Shown: positions 7,975-19,522, counted from the first letter of the stretch. The stretch is DNA of 64,000 nt from Glycomyces fuscus (GCA_002529455.1 NYMS01000012.1:186001-250000), one strand, 5' to 3'. Program-made: numbers and translations. Notes: a model not told the origin generated them from the sequence alone.

Positions 7975-8712
7975 ATGTCGATCGATCCCAGCAACCCGCT
8001 GCCCAAGTACAGCCAACTGCGCGACCTGCTCCTGGACTGGATCACCGTGGCGGGGCTGGGCGTGGACGACATGATCCCCTCCGAGCGCGAGCTCAGCGCC
8101 ACCTACGGGCTCTCGCGGATGACCGTCCGCCAGACCATCGACCTGCTGGTGGCCGAGGGGCGGCTGTACCGGGTCCCCGGCAAGGGGACCTTCATCGCCC
8201 GCCCCAAGATCGAGATGTCCCTGGTCCTGGCCTCCTTCAGCGAGGACATGCGCGCACGCGGCTTCGAGCCGGGAGCGCGCGAGCTGATCCGCCAGGTCAT
8301 CCCGGCGAGCGGGCACACCGCGCGCATGCTCGACATCGCGCCGGGCACCCTGGTGCACCACATCGAGCGCATGCGCACCGCCGACGACGAGCCGATGGCC
8401 GTGGAGCGCTCCAACATCCCCGCCGCCCTGGTCCCGGGCCTGGAGGACTACGACCTCGCCGAGCGCTCCCTCTACGAGGTGCTGGAAAACGAGTTCGACA
8501 TCCTGTTGGATTCCGGGGAACAGACCATCGAGGCCGGGATCTGCGACTCGGCCGACTCCCGACTCCTCGGCCTGCCGGCTGGGAGCCCGGTGCTGGTGAT
8601 GCAGCGCCGGAGCTTCGCCAACGGACAGTGCGTGGAACTGGCGCTGTCCACCTACCGAGCCGACCGCTACCAGCTGCACTCCCGGCTGGACCCCCGGCGG
8701 CACGGCGACTGA
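7975..8712 (+). CDS. GntR/HutC-family transcriptional regulator (DasR/NagR type)
   Basis: A 245-residue regulator. The N-terminal winged helix (about residues 10-75) contains IPSERELSATYGLSRMTVRQ and ends in the typical wing GRLYRVPGKGTFIA. The C-terminal HutC/UTRA effector domain includes LASFSEDMRARGFEP, VHHIERMRTADDEPMAVER and RSLYEVLENEF. DasR and NagR of this group sense glucosamine-6-phosphate or N-acetylglucosamine-6-phosphate and repress amino-sugar genes. It is transcribed away from the SIS-EIIB-EIIA operon, is followed after 45 bases by the EIIC gene, and its promoter overlaps a dre-like site, so autoregulation is likely. It may be the DasR orthologue or a locus-specific paralogue. 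Confidence 0.85.
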   Translation: MSIDPSNPLPKYSQLRDLLLDWITVAGLGVDDMIPSERELSATYGLSRMTVRQTIDLLVAEGRLYRVPGKGTFIARPKIEMSLVLASFSEDMRARGFEPGARELIRQVIPASGHTARMLDIAPGTLVHHIERMRTADDEPMAVERSNIPAALVPGLEDYDLAERSLYEVLENEFDILLDSGEQTIEAGICDSADSRLLGLPAGSPVLVMQRRSFANGQCVELALSTYRADRYQLHSRLDPRRHGD

Positions 8713-8757
8713 AGTCCCGCGCCCACGAGGCGCGTGCCCGAGGAAGGACCCCCCACC

Positions 8758-10236
8758 ATGAGTTCGGACCAGACCCCCGCGCCGACCGCGTCGCAGCCCC
8801 CGGGCGGCGGCGCGGACCGGTCCAGGCGCACCTCCTCCACGCTGGCCGTCCTGCAAAGGCTCGGCCGCAGCCTGATGATGCCGATCGCGGTCCTGCCCGC
8901 CGCCGCGATCCTGCTCCGCCTGGGCCAGCCCGACCTGCTCGGCGCCGACGGCCTGGCCGGGCTCTCCGGGATGGGCTGGATGGAGCCGGTGGCGGGAGCC
9001 GTCGGCATGGCGGGCGACGCCGTCTTCCAGGCCCTGCCCCTGCTGTTCGCGATCGGTGTGGCGATCGGGTTCGCCAAGCGCGCCGACGGGTCGACCGCCC
9101 TGGCCGCGGTCGTGGGCTACCTGGTGTTCGACCGGGTGGCCACCTGGACGATGGTGACCTTCGACGGCCCCACGGGCGACCTGGGGTCGCGGCTGACCAC
9201 GTACCCGCTGGCGGTGGACCCGGTGACCCGGCAGCCCGTCACGGACCCCGAGGCCGTCAACGCGGTCATGCCGGTCATCAACCACGCGGTGAAGAACCCG
9301 ACCGACGTGCTCGGCGGCATCGCGGTGGGCCTGGTCGCGGCCCTGCTGTGGCAGCGCTACCACCGGATCAAGCTGCCGACCTGGCTGGGCTTCTTCGGCG
9401 GCCGCAGGTTCGTGCCGATCGTGACGGCGCTGGCCGGTCTGCTGATGGGCGTGGCGCTGGGACTGGTCTGGCCGCTCGTGGGCGGATGGATCCAGGACCT
9501 GGGAGAGGGCATCATCGGCGCGGGCGCCGTGGGCGCCGGAGCCTACGGGGTGATCAACCGCCTGCTGCTGCCGCTGGGCCTGCACCACGTGGTGAACTCG
9601 TTCATCTGGTTCGTGTCGGGCACCTACACCGGACCCGACGGCACCGTGACGCACGGCGAGATCACCCGCTACTTCGCCGGCGACCCGGACGCGGGCGGCC
9701 TGCTGTCCGGGTTCTTCCCGGTGCTGATGTTCGGCCTGCCCGGTGCGGCGCTGGCGATGTGGCTGGCGGCGCCCAAGGCCCGGCGGACGCAGATCGGCTC
9801 GATCATGATCCCCGCGGCGCTGACCGCGTTCGCGACGGGCATCACCGAGCCGGTGGAGTTCGCGTTCATCTTCGTGGCCCCGGCGCTGTTCGCGGTGCAC
9901 GTGGTGCTGACCGGCATCTCGATGGCGGTGCTGAACGCGCTGGACGCCCAGTTGGGCTTCGGCTTCTCGGCGGGCCTGATCGACATGCTGTTGAACGCCA
10001 CCAAGGGCAACACCCAGGGGCTCGGGGTGATCCTGCTGCTGGGCCTGGTGTACTTCGCGGCCTACTTCGGGATCTTCTACCTGCTCATCACCAGGCTCAA
10101 CCTGCCCACGCCGGGCCGGGAACAGGACCCCGACGACCCGGGCGAGACCGTACCGGCGCACACCGGGACCGACACGGGCGAGGACCCGCCGGGGGCCGGC
10201 GGCCCGCCGAAGGGCGGGACGGGCTCCTCCGGATGA
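8758..10236 (+). CDS. PTS N-acetylglucosamine/glucose permease EIIC
   Basis: A 492-residue membrane permease that binds and translocates the sugar during phosphorylation. After a Pro/Gly-rich N-terminus come RLGRSLMMPIAVLPAAAILL, AIGVAIGFAKRADGSTALAA and multiple hydrophobic helices. The substrate region contains GLHHVVNSFIWF and the EIIC signature ITEPVEFAFIFVAP. No EIIB or EIIA domain is attached. The C-terminus is an acidic, Gly/Pro-rich tail of about 40 residues. The ATG was chosen for the AGGAAGG eleven bases upstream. It probably shares a transcript with the GntR gene. Confidence 0.92.
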   Translation: MSSDQTPAPTASQPPGGGADRSRRTSSTLAVLQRLGRSLMMPIAVLPAAAILLRLGQPDLLGADGLAGLSGMGWMEPVAGAVGMAGDAVFQALPLLFAIGVAIGFAKRADGSTALAAVVGYLVFDRVATWTMVTFDGPTGDLGSRLTTYPLAVDPVTRQPVTDPEAVNAVMPVINHAVKNPTDVLGGIAVGLVAALLWQRYHRIKLPTWLGFFGGRRFVPIVTALAGLLMGVALGLVWPLVGGWIQDLGEGIIGAGAVGAGAYGVINRLLLPLGLHHVVNSFIWFVSGTYTGPDGTVTHGEITRYFAGDPDAGGLLSGFFPVLMFGLPGAALAMWLAAPKARRTQIGSIMIPAALTAFATGITEPVEFAFIFVAPALFAVHVVLTGISMAVLNALDAQLGFGFSAGLIDMLLNATKGNTQGLGVILLLGLVYFAAYFGIFYLLITRLNLPTPGREQDPDDPGETVPAHTGTDTGEDPPGAGGPPKGGTGSSG

Positions 10237-10288
10237 CCCGCCGGGGTCGTCCACGGGCCGGAGTCCGGCCCGTGGACGGCCACCGCGA

Positions 10289-10333
10289 ACGCGCGAGGGC
10301 GCGGCCCCCTCGGGGAGCCGCGCCCTCGCGCGT
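10289..10333. terminator. Bidirectional hairpin between EIIC and secA
   Basis: A perfect 17-base inverted repeat (10289-10305 and 10317-10333) with an 11-base loop lies between the 3' ends of two convergent genes, 53 bases past the EIIC stop and 34 bases past the secA stop. It can serve both strands. Confidence 0.75.
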
Positions 10334-10366
10334 GTCCTCCGGCCGCCGCCGGGGCCTACCGCCCGC

Positions 10367-13210
<2,844 letters not shown>

Positions 13211-13666
13211 TTCCTATGCGCTCCTCGCAGATCGCGGTTGGCTCCACCCACGTGGAGATCAGATCTAGGCCCGCTGACCGCTTTCCCGTGGCCGCGGAGG
13301 ACGGCGGGGGTTCCTGGGCCCTCGGCCCTACATCCTAGAGGACACGAACCATACGCCCACCCTCTCAGGAGAGCGGTCCGCCCGCACGCTTACCTTTGCG
13401 CAACGAAGAAAACCAACCGATATGTTCCCGCATGTCACAGGGCCGGCGGAAGGGCCGGGAGGTTTTTCGCGACGCCCCGATTCCACGGGGGACCCGGTAC
13501 CGGTGCGGACCGAACGCCGACCGCGTACACCGGCCGCCTCCCCCACGCTTTTCGCGCGGGCGCCGATGGCCCCCGGTTTTCGTGGGTAAGCACTTCGTAG
13601 GAGGTCGCACCGCGGTCGGAAGGCCGCGGACCGCCGAACGCGAATGTGTTCCCAGGGGGGATCACC
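13211..13666. other. Divergent intergenic region, secA and a small membrane protein
   Basis: These 456 bases must hold the secA promoter on the minus strand and the promoter of the small membrane protein gene on the plus strand. The part around 13,395-13,435 is poorer in GC than its surroundings, as promoters here often are. I see no gene and cannot name promoter boxes with confidence. Confidence 0.5.
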
Positions 13667-14191
13667 ATGCGAACTAACCGAGACAAGAAGGACAGCGGAA
13701 TCCGGAACGGGAAGGACCACGGGGCGAAGAACCCGTCGGCCCCCTCCCCGCGTTCTCCCGACGACGTGGCCAAGGAGGCCGTCGGGGAGGCGCCCGTCCT
13801 GCGGAACGACCCGGTGGACGACGAGCCCTCCCTGGCCTGGGAGAGGGAGCATCCCGACAGGGACAGCCGTTTCGGGCGCATCCAGGGCTTCCAGCAGCAG
13901 GGCGGCAGTATGGCCCCGAGCAACAGCCACCGCGGACGCCTGTCGTCGTGGGCGGCGGTCGTGCTCGCGTGCGCCGGGTTCGTCGTGGGCGGGCTCGGCG
14001 TCGCCCTGGGGATGTCCGTGGTCCTGCTGGTGGTCGCCGCGGTCCTGCTGGTCGCGGCGGCCGTCGTGGCCCTGGTCTTCGACCTGATGAGCGACGTCGT
14101 CCTCGACACGCCCAGGGTGGATACCGAGGAGCCGCACGACACCCCGCTGCGCCGGATCAAGCACGAGGGGCCCGAGCAGCGGTCCGGGTAG
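13667..14191 (+). CDS. Small membrane protein with hydrophilic N-terminal half, function unknown
   Basis: A 174-residue protein I do not recognise. Residues 1-85 are charged and disordered in appearance (RTNRDKKDSGIRNGKDHG). Two closely spaced hydrophobic helices follow (about residues 90-110 and 114-138: SWAAVVLACAGFVVGGLGV, then VVLLVVAAVLLVAAAVVAL). A short acidic/basic tail ends the protein. The layout, a long N-terminal tail plus a helical hairpin, is common among small actinobacterial membrane proteins. The ATG was preferred over one 21 bases upstream because AGGGGGG precedes it closely. Confidence 0.65.
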   Translation: MRTNRDKKDSGIRNGKDHGAKNPSAPSPRSPDDVAKEAVGEAPVLRNDPVDDEPSLAWEREHPDRDSRFGRIQGFQQQGGSMAPSNSHRGRLSSWAAVVLACAGFVVGGLGVALGMSVVLLVVAAVLLVAAAVVALVFDLMSDVVLDTPRVDTEEPHDTPLRRIKHEGPEQRSG

Positions 14192-14247
14192 GCGGGGAAC
14201 CGGCGGGCCGGGGCCGGGGGCCCGGCTGACGCACGGGGGTACGCACC

Positions 14248-14279
14248 GCCGCGGCGGGTCCGCTCGGACCCGCCGCGGC
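14248..14279. terminator. Bidirectional hairpin between the small membrane protein gene and hpf
   Basis: A perfect 14-base inverted repeat (14248-14261 and 14266-14279) with a four-base loop, followed by TTCGTGT on the plus strand, lies between two convergent 3' ends. Confidence 0.75.
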
Positions 14280-14319
14280 TTCGTGTACGGGGGGATGCGT
14301 CGAGGGCGGTCGCGGACGT

Positions 14320-15000
14320 CTAGTCGACCAGTCGGAGGACTCCGTAGTTGAAGCCCTTGCGCCGGTAGACGACGCTCGGGGCGTCCTTGACCTCGTCGTG
14401 GAAGAGGTAGAAGTCGTGGCCCACGAGCTCCATCTCCATGAGCGCCTGGTCGATGCTCATGGGCTTGGCCCGGTGGAACTTCTCCCGGACGACGACCGGG
14501 ACCTCTCCCTGGGTGTCGAGTTCGACGAACTCGTCGGAGAACCTCCCGTCCACCTCCGTGCCGTTGACGTCCTCCTCACCGTCGCGACGCTGGACGGGGG
14601 GAGCCTGCGTCGCGGTGGCGGTGCCGGTGGTCGAGGGCAGGTCTCCCGGAAGGTCGGCGGTGGCTGACGCGACGGAGACGGGAGCGTGGTTGCCGCGGTG
14701 GACCTTGCGCCGGTCCGCGGCCTTGCGCAGGCGGGCCTCGATCTTGTCGAGGGCGAGGTCGAGGGCGCCGTACCGGTCCGAGGCGGCGGCCTCGCTGCGA
14801 ATGACCGGACCGTTGGTCCGGATGGTCAGCTCAACCCGCTCGCAGACGTCGGCGAGCTTGGGGTTGCGCTCTTTGGACACCTCCACGTCGACGATCATGC
14901 CCTTCTTCTCCCACTTGGAGAGCCTGTCGAGCTTGTTGTCGACGTGCTGACGGAACTTCTCACTCACACCGGTGCGTCGACCCTTGACGATGATGTCCAT
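14320..15000 (-). CDS. hpf: Ribosome hibernation promoting factor, long form (HPF)
   Basis: A 226-residue long-form HPF that binds idle 70S ribosomes and promotes their dimerisation in stationary phase. The N-terminal S30AE domain (residues 1-110) begins MDIIVKGRRTGVSEKFRQHV and contains DRLSKWEKKGMIVDVEVSKER. A variable linker of about 50 residues follows. The C-terminal dimerisation domain contains VVREKFHRAKPMSIDQAL, MELVGHDFYLFHD and VVYRRKGFNYGVLRLVD. A GGGTAT box about 155 bases upstream on the same strand suggests stress-sigma control. It sits between secA and the comF-like gene, the same order as in mycobacteria. Confidence 0.95.
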   Translation of the reverse strand: MDIIVKGRRTGVSEKFRQHVDNKLDRLSKWEKKGMIVDVEVSKERNPKLADVCERVELTIRTNGPVIRSEAAASDRYGALDLALDKIEARLRKAADRRKVHRGNHAPVSVASATADLPGDLPSTTGTATATQAPPVQRRDGEEDVNGTEVDGRFSDEFVELDTQGEVPVVVREKFHRAKPMSIDQALMEMELVGHDFYLFHDEVKDAPSVVYRRKGFNYGVLRLVD

Positions 15001-15153
15001 AGGACCCCCTTCATCGCGTGACCGCCGGAAGGCGGCGGCCAGGCTGGCTCTGCGTCCCTTCCGCCGTCAGGGGGGCGGAAGGGGTGTCGCGCGCTAGCCC
15101 CCTTCCGCTGGTGCCCCTGTCCTGTGGGGGGCACGTCTCGGTTGGAGATGCGT

Positions 15154-15159
15154 ATACCC
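15154..15159 (-). promoter_or_regulatory. GGGTAT box, possible SigB/SigH-type -10 element of hpf
   Basis: On the minus strand GGGTAT lies about 155 bases upstream of the hpf start, the typical -10 of the actinobacterial SigB/SigH group. The -35 match at the right distance (GTGAT) is only partial. Stress control of hpf would make biological sense, but a six-base match alone is weak. Confidence 0.3.
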
Positions 15160-15322
15160 ACCAGCGGTGCCCTCATCACGCGCCCCACGGACACGATTGG
15201 CGAAGGCCACCGCGATGGGGGAAAGGACTACTGGGACGGGTGGGACAGGGCACTGCCCGGAAGCCCGTCGGCTGCCCGAGGCCGCGGCGGGACGGACCCG
15301 GCGAGGACGCGAGGGGATCGTC

Positions 15323-15353
15323 TCCGGGGGTTCGCCGTTGGCGAACCCCCGGA
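15323..15353. other. Strong 14-bp hairpin in the hpf-comF intergenic region
   Basis: A perfect inverted repeat (15323-15336 and 15340-15353, loop of about four bases) inside a gene-free region. It lies upstream of hpf and downstream of the comF-like gene, both on the minus strand. It could end the comF transcript, although it is about 360 bases past that stop, or be part of a structured leader or small RNA. Confidence 0.45.
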
Positions 15354-15709
15354 CGATGGGATGCCACCCGTCCGGCCGACCTGGTCTTCGTCCCCACATC
15401 CGCCTGCTGAGAGTGTCGCCGCTCTTGTCCGCGACTACTGCTCTTCTCCCTGTCATGAGGGACATCTGGACCCTCCGCGGGGCAGGGCTTACCTCTAAGG
15501 CGCACCGTGATCGGTCGACGAAAAGTCGCCTTACGTGGGCCGTTTCGCCTGCGCCTGGCATCGGCTTGCCGGAGTGGCGTCCCGGTGTTCCCGGGAGCCC
15601 CAAGTCTCCGACGCAACCACGGACCCGGACGGGTGCCATACCGTGACCGTAACCTGTCCTGGCGAGGATGTCAGGTAGCGGCCACCCTCCCAACTCCTCG
15701 GTAACCGCC

Positions 15710-16576
15710 TCAAACCCCTTCGTACATGGACTTTTCCCCTGTCCACAAGGGTTCGTAAAACCTTCTTGCACCGTCCGCCTTTCCCCCGCGCGGCGGACCG
15801 CCCAGACCCCCGGGAGGACGAACCGGTCCCCTCTCCGCCGCCTTCCCCGCGCCCGGCGGACCGCCGAAGGCACCCGGCAGACGCTCCAGGAGGACGACCG
15901 CGCCCGCCACGGGGACCCCCCTGGCGCGCAGTGCGCGGGTCGCCTCGGCCACCGTGGCGCCCGTGGTGAGGACGTCGTCCACCACGACCGCGGCTCCCCA
16001 GGCCCCCGTGGCTGGCACCTCCCCGGAGGCTCCGGGAAACGGGCGGTCGGCGACGAGGGTGCCCGCCCGGTTGGCCAGGCGCTCGGCCCGCCCCAGACCG
16101 GCCTGGCGCCGGGGGCGACCGCGGTAGCGCAGCAGGGGCGCCACCCTCCCGGCTCGCGCTCCGCCCGCCTGCGCCAGGCAGGCGCGCGCCAGCCGGGTGA
16201 CCGGCGCCCGGGGGTCGCCCGGCGGACCCCGCCCGGGGACGGGGACGAGCAGGGTGTCCGGCCGGGCCAGGCCGGACGCGGTGTGGGCGGCGGCCAACCA
16301 CCCGCCCAGGGGTGCGGCCAGGGCGTCCGCGCCGCCCTCCTTGTAGGTGAGCAGCACCCGGCGGTGGTGCCCGGCGTAGGGACCGGCGGCCCAGACGGGA
16401 GGGCAGCCCGGTCTGGGCGCGCACCGGTGGGGGCGCCGCCGCAGCACGGTGAGGCAGTGCGCGCACAGCGGTCCCGAGGGGCCCGCGCACGCCGCGCAGG
16501 GGTGCGGCAGGAGCAGGTCCAGCAGCGCGCCGAGGATCCGCCCCGGCACGCCCGTGTGGTGTGTCCGGTCGTCCAT
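15710..16576 (-). CDS. ComF family phosphoribosyltransferase-like protein
   Basis: A 288-residue ComF-family protein. An N-terminal Cys-rich zinc-ribbon-like part has LLPHPCAACAGPSGPLCAHC with further Cys in HRCAPRPGC. Then come YAGHHRRVLLTYKEGGADALA and VPVPGRGPPGDP. The phosphoribosyltransferase PRPP loop is VVVDDVLTTGATVAEATRAL. The C-terminus carries an unusual extension of about 45 Gly/Pro/Arg-rich residues after VVLLERLPGAF. In naturally competent bacteria ComF aids DNA uptake; in actinomycetes its role is unclear. It lies between hpf and lpqB as in mycobacteria. Confidence 0.85.
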   Translation of the reverse strand: MDDRTHHTGVPGRILGALLDLLLPHPCAACAGPSGPLCAHCLTVLRRRPHRCAPRPGCPPVWAAGPYAGHHRRVLLTYKEGGADALAAPLGGWLAAAHTASGLARPDTLLVPVPGRGPPGDPRAPVTRLARACLAQAGGARAGRVAPLLRYRGRPRRQAGLGRAERLANRAGTLVADRPFPGASGEVPATGAWGAAVVVDDVLTTGATVAEATRALRARGVPVAGAVVLLERLPGAFGGPPGAGKAAERGPVRPPGGLGGPPRGGKADGARRFYEPLWTGEKSMYEGV

Positions 16577-16722
16577 ACCCCCAGGATCGGAGCCCGGTCA
16601 GGCCCCCGCCAGCCCCCTTCCGGACCTGTGGACAACGTGCCGGACCACCTCCGCGGTCCCCTCCCCTGCCCCACCGCCGACCCGCGCTGACCGGCGGCGG
16701 CCCACGCGGACCGGCGGCGCGG

Positions 16723-17565
16723 TCAGCGGATGATCGACACGATCCGGCAGCAGGCCCGGGCCAGGCCGGGGTCGCCCGAGAGGTCGCCCCTGGCCTCGGC
16801 CTCCTCGGGCTCGATCCCCCGCACGCACAGCCGCCAGGCGGTCTCGAAGTCCCACCGCACGGCCGCCGCGGGCGCCCCGGAGGCCCTCTGCCCGGCGGGG
16901 GCCAGCGACCAGCCCGCCCCGGTGCGGGTGACGGTCCACTCCCCGCCGTCCGGACCGTCCACGGCCACGCCCACCCGCGTTCCCGCCCGCGCCGGGGTGT
17001 CGCGCAGGGTGTTCGGCAGCGCGCGCATGAAGGTGTCCAGCACCAGGGCGCCCGCCGGGCCGGGGTCGGTGGCCCGGCCGACCGCGTGCCGGATCTGCTG
17101 CCGGTGGGCCCAGTTCTCGGTCAGTTCGCGGGCGCAGTCCAGCCAGACCGGCGCCGGGTCGGCGCCCGCCCAGGTGACCCCGAGGCCGGGGGCGTGCGGG
17201 TCCGCGGAGCGCCAGAGCCCCGCCACCTCGCGCCCGGTCATCTCCAGTGTCTGGACCAGCGCCTCCGGGCTGATCCTGGCGGTGGCCCGCACCCACTCCT
17301 GGTTGTTGCGGTGGACGAACGCCGCCACCGGTTCCCCGGGCGCCGGCGCCGGGGCCGCCCGGTAGCGGTCGCGCATCCCCGCTATGCGCCAGTAGTCGTC
17401 GCCGAGCAGGTGCGCGGCCACGTCGCGCGCGCTCCAGCCGGTCACGGCCTCGGCCTGCCACTCGTCAGGGGTGAGGCCGCGCAGGAGCGCGAGCAGGTCC
17501 TCCCGCTCCCCGGCGAAGTGGGGGCGTGCGTCGATCGGGGTGCCCAGCCGCGTGAAGTCGTCCAT
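16723..17565 (-). CDS. Mycothiol-dependent maleylpyruvate isomerase-family (DinB-like) enzyme
   Basis: A 280-residue protein of the maleylpyruvate isomerase N-terminal superfamily, metal-binding four-helix enzymes that often use mycothiol. The N-terminal DinB-like part has WSARDVAAHLLGDDYW with the first metal His, and ARELTENWAHRQQIRHAVG supplies the Glu and second His of the triad. The C-terminal half (from about residue 195) is the associated alpha/beta domain, with WTVTRTGAGWSL and VRWDFETAWRLCVRG. The substrate cannot be told; family members do isomerisation or thiol-S-transfer, and many are uncharacterised. It is inserted between the comF-like gene and lpqB. Confidence 0.8.
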   Translation of the reverse strand: MDDFTRLGTPIDARPHFAGEREDLLALLRGLTPDEWQAEAVTGWSARDVAAHLLGDDYWRIAGMRDRYRAAPAPAPGEPVAAFVHRNNQEWVRATARISPEALVQTLEMTGREVAGLWRSADPHAPGLGVTWAGADPAPVWLDCARELTENWAHRQQIRHAVGRATDPGPAGALVLDTFMRALPNTLRDTPARAGTRVGVAVDGPDGGEWTVTRTGAGWSLAPAGQRASGAPAAAVRWDFETAWRLCVRGIEPEEAEARGDLSGDPGLARACCRIVSIIR

Positions 17566-17610
17566 GACGCCACCCTCGCAGCCTCCCGCGCCCGACGCAC
17601 CCCGGTAGCG

Positions 17611-17643
17611 CGGGCGGGCGGCCGGAGCACGGCCGCCCGCCCG
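17611..17643 (-). terminator. Hairpin after lpqB
   Basis: A perfect 14-base inverted repeat (17611-17624 and 17630-17643) with a five-base loop begins eight bases past the lpqB stop on the minus strand. It probably ends the mtrA-mtrB-lpqB transcript. Confidence 0.65.
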
Positions 17644-17650
17644 GGAGCGC

Positions 17651-19522
17651 TCAGCCCGGGAAGGTGGGGGATCCGCCCTCCACGACGGACTGCCAGTTGA
17701 GGGGGTCGTTGGACAGCCAGATGTTGCCGTCGTCGGAACCGGCCACCAGGGGCTGCCCCGGGGCGCCCGAGACGGTCACCATGCTCGCGACGGGGGTCCC
17801 GGCGCTGGCGGGCGGCGTGCCGCCGTCCAGCGACACCAGGAGGGCCTGGCTCGTACCGCCCTCGCGGGTGCCGAGCACGACCAGCTGGTCCCCCGAGCGC
17901 CAGGAGATGTCGGTGACGTCCTCCAGCCCGCCGGCCAGGGTCACGAACGACTCCACGGAGACCTGGCCGTCGGCGTCCTCCACCACGCGGCCCACCTGGA
18001 GCGAGCGGCGCCCGTCCACCTCGGTCACCACCGCGGCGCGGGTGCCGTCACGGGAGACCTTGAACTGCACCAGCGGCCTGTCGCGCAGGGCGGCCACGTC
18101 CACGCGGACCACCTCGTGGCCGTCGCGCAGCAGCCACAGGGCCGTCCGGCCCGGGGACGGCGGCGGGCCGTTGAGGTTGGGGCTCTCGGTGTCGGAGTCC
18201 TCCTCCGCCTCCTCCTCTTCCCCGTCCTCCTCGTCGATCTCCTCGACCACCCACAGGTCGCCGTTGACGTCCCAGGACAGCTCGGTGAAGGCCCCCTCGG
18301 ACAGGACCTCACGGACCGACGCGCCCGGAACGGCCTCGCTCGTGACCACCTCGCGGCCGCCCGTGGTGACCCCGGCGATGGTCTGCTCGTCCAGCGACAC
18401 CGCGAAGCGCTCCAGCGCGACCTCGCCCGACCCCAGGGGGCCGGGAACCGGTTCCCCGTCGCCGAAGGTGTCGGTGTCCCAGTCCGAGGCCGACCACAGC
18501 TGGCCCTCGTGGGAGTAGTAGACGTGGACGTCGGGCGAGGAGGCGCCGGGGCTCACCTCCGACCAGTAGGTGCTGCCCGGGCGCGGCCGGTCGGCGCTCT
18601 GGCCCTCGGCCCCGGGGAAGTCCACCTCGTCGCCGTTCACCTTCAGCGTGAACTCCTGGATCTCCGGCAGCTGGCGCAGGGTCCAGGCGATCTGGGCGCC
18701 CATGCCGAACTCGTCGGCCTCCCCGTGGTCGGTCACGCTGACGACCACGCGCTCGTCCTCCACCTCCAGCCGGGGGGCGGCCTCGTCGGGGAAGGAGGAG
18801 TGCACGGCGGGGTCCAGCCAGTCGCTGGGGCCGCGGACGAGCCTGAGCAGCAGGCGCTCGGTCAGCTCGTCGTTGCTGACCGGCAGGTAGACCGGATCCG
18901 GGACCAGGGCGTTCTCGTCCGGGTTGAAGTAGTACAGGTTGAACGGGCGGTGGGTGCGCTCCACGTCGAGCTGGCTGAGGACGAGCTCGTCGGGCAGGCT
19001 CTGGATGCGCCACTCGCCCTCGGGGTCGCCGTCCTCCCTGGCCAGGACGAAGGTCTCGTCGAGCAGGCGCACGGAGTCGCCGGACACGTACCTGCCGTCC
19101 TCGTCGATCGTGGCCACCAGCGAGCTGCGCATCCGCACGGTGGCGGTGAGCCCGTCGCCGCTGATCTCGGTGTCGAGGTCGACGGTGTCGTGGCCGGGGA
19201 AGACCTTGACCGTCCCGTCCGGGTTCCACGAGTCGCCCGTGCTCGCCAGCATGTAGCTGCGGGCGGCCTCGTAGTCCTGCTCGAAGCTGCCCATGTCCTT
19301 GAGGAAGTCGCTGACCAGGCCCTCCGGCGCCACGCCCTCCTGGGGCCCGGCGGGCAGCAGGCGCACGTAGCCGCCGTAGGGGTCGCCCTCGGACTCGTTG
19401 CCGTCGCTGGCCACGACCGGGCCGGTGGTGGGAACGGTCGCGCAGGCGGCCATGGACACGGCCGCCACGGCCGCGGCCAGGCAGGCGCGCGCGGCGCGGC
19501 CGGACCGGTGCGTTGTCCTCAC
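17651..19522 (-). CDS. lpqB: Lipoprotein LpqB, MtrAB accessory factor
   Basis: A 623-residue extracytoplasmic lipoprotein that in mycobacteria binds the sensor MtrB and modulates MtrA phosphorylation. The GTG start overlaps the mtrB stop by four bases (GTGA). The signal peptide ends SMAAC with Cys27 as the lipid site. GerMN-like parts follow (HRPFNLYYFNPDENALVPDP, ERLLLRLVRGPSDWLDP), then a C-terminal beta-propeller-like half with ALWLLRDGHEVVRVDV and ISWRSGDQLVVLGTREGG. An acidic insert of about 20 residues (Glu/Asp runs near 18,185-18,240) lies between propeller blades. Third gene of the mtrA-mtrB-lpqB operon. Confidence 0.93.
   Translation of the reverse strand: MRTTHRSGRAARACLAAAVAAVSMAACATVPTTGPVVASDGNESEGDPYGGYVRLLPAGPQEGVAPEGLVSDFLKDMGSFEQDYEAARSYMLASTGDSWNPDGTVKVFPGHDTVDLDTEISGDGLTATVRMRSSLVATIDEDGRYVSGDSVRLLDETFVLAREDGDPEGEWRIQSLPDELVLSQLDVERTHRPFNLYYFNPDENALVPDPVYLPVSNDELTERLLLRLVRGPSDWLDPAVHSSFPDEAAPRLEVEDERVVVSVTDHGEADEFGMGAQIAWTLRQLPEIQEFTLKVNGDEVDFPGAEGQSADRPRPGSTYWSEVSPGASSPDVHVYYSHEGQLWSASDWDTDTFGDGEPVPGPLGSGEVALERFAVSLDEQTIAGVTTGGREVVTSEAVPGASVREVLSEGAFTELSWDVNGDLWVVEEIDEEDGEEEEAEEDSDTESPNLNGPPPSPGRTALWLLRDGHEVVRVDVAALRDRPLVQFKVSRDGTRAAVVTEVDGRRSLQVGRVVEDADGQVSVESFVTLAGGLEDVTDISWRSGDQLVVLGTREGGTSQALLVSLDGGTPPASAGTPVASMVTVSGAPGQPLVAGSDDGNIWLSNDPLNWQSVVEGGSPTFPG

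Larger units (their letters stand above)
15001..15709. other. 709-base gene-free region upstream of hpf
   Basis: The longest stretch without a supportable gene in the window. Open frames crossing it have arbitrary composition and no recognisable motifs. It contains the GGGTAT box, the 14-bp hairpin and a pyrimidine-rich stretch near the 3' end of the comF-like gene. I could not match it to 6S RNA, tmRNA, RNase P RNA, SRP RNA or a ydaO-type riboswitch by eye. Confidence 0.5.

Noticed and set aside
15001..15360. ydaO-type (c-di-AMP) riboswitch or other known structured RNA upstream of hpf
   Set aside because: I could not find the conserved core of ydaO, nor hallmarks of RNase P, tmRNA, SRP or 6S RNA. 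Only a hairpin remains.
15094..16674. Long minus-strand frame covering the hpf-comF gap
   Set aside because: It overlaps the well-supported comF-like gene in another frame and has no conserved segment in the gap itself, so I treat the gap as non-coding.
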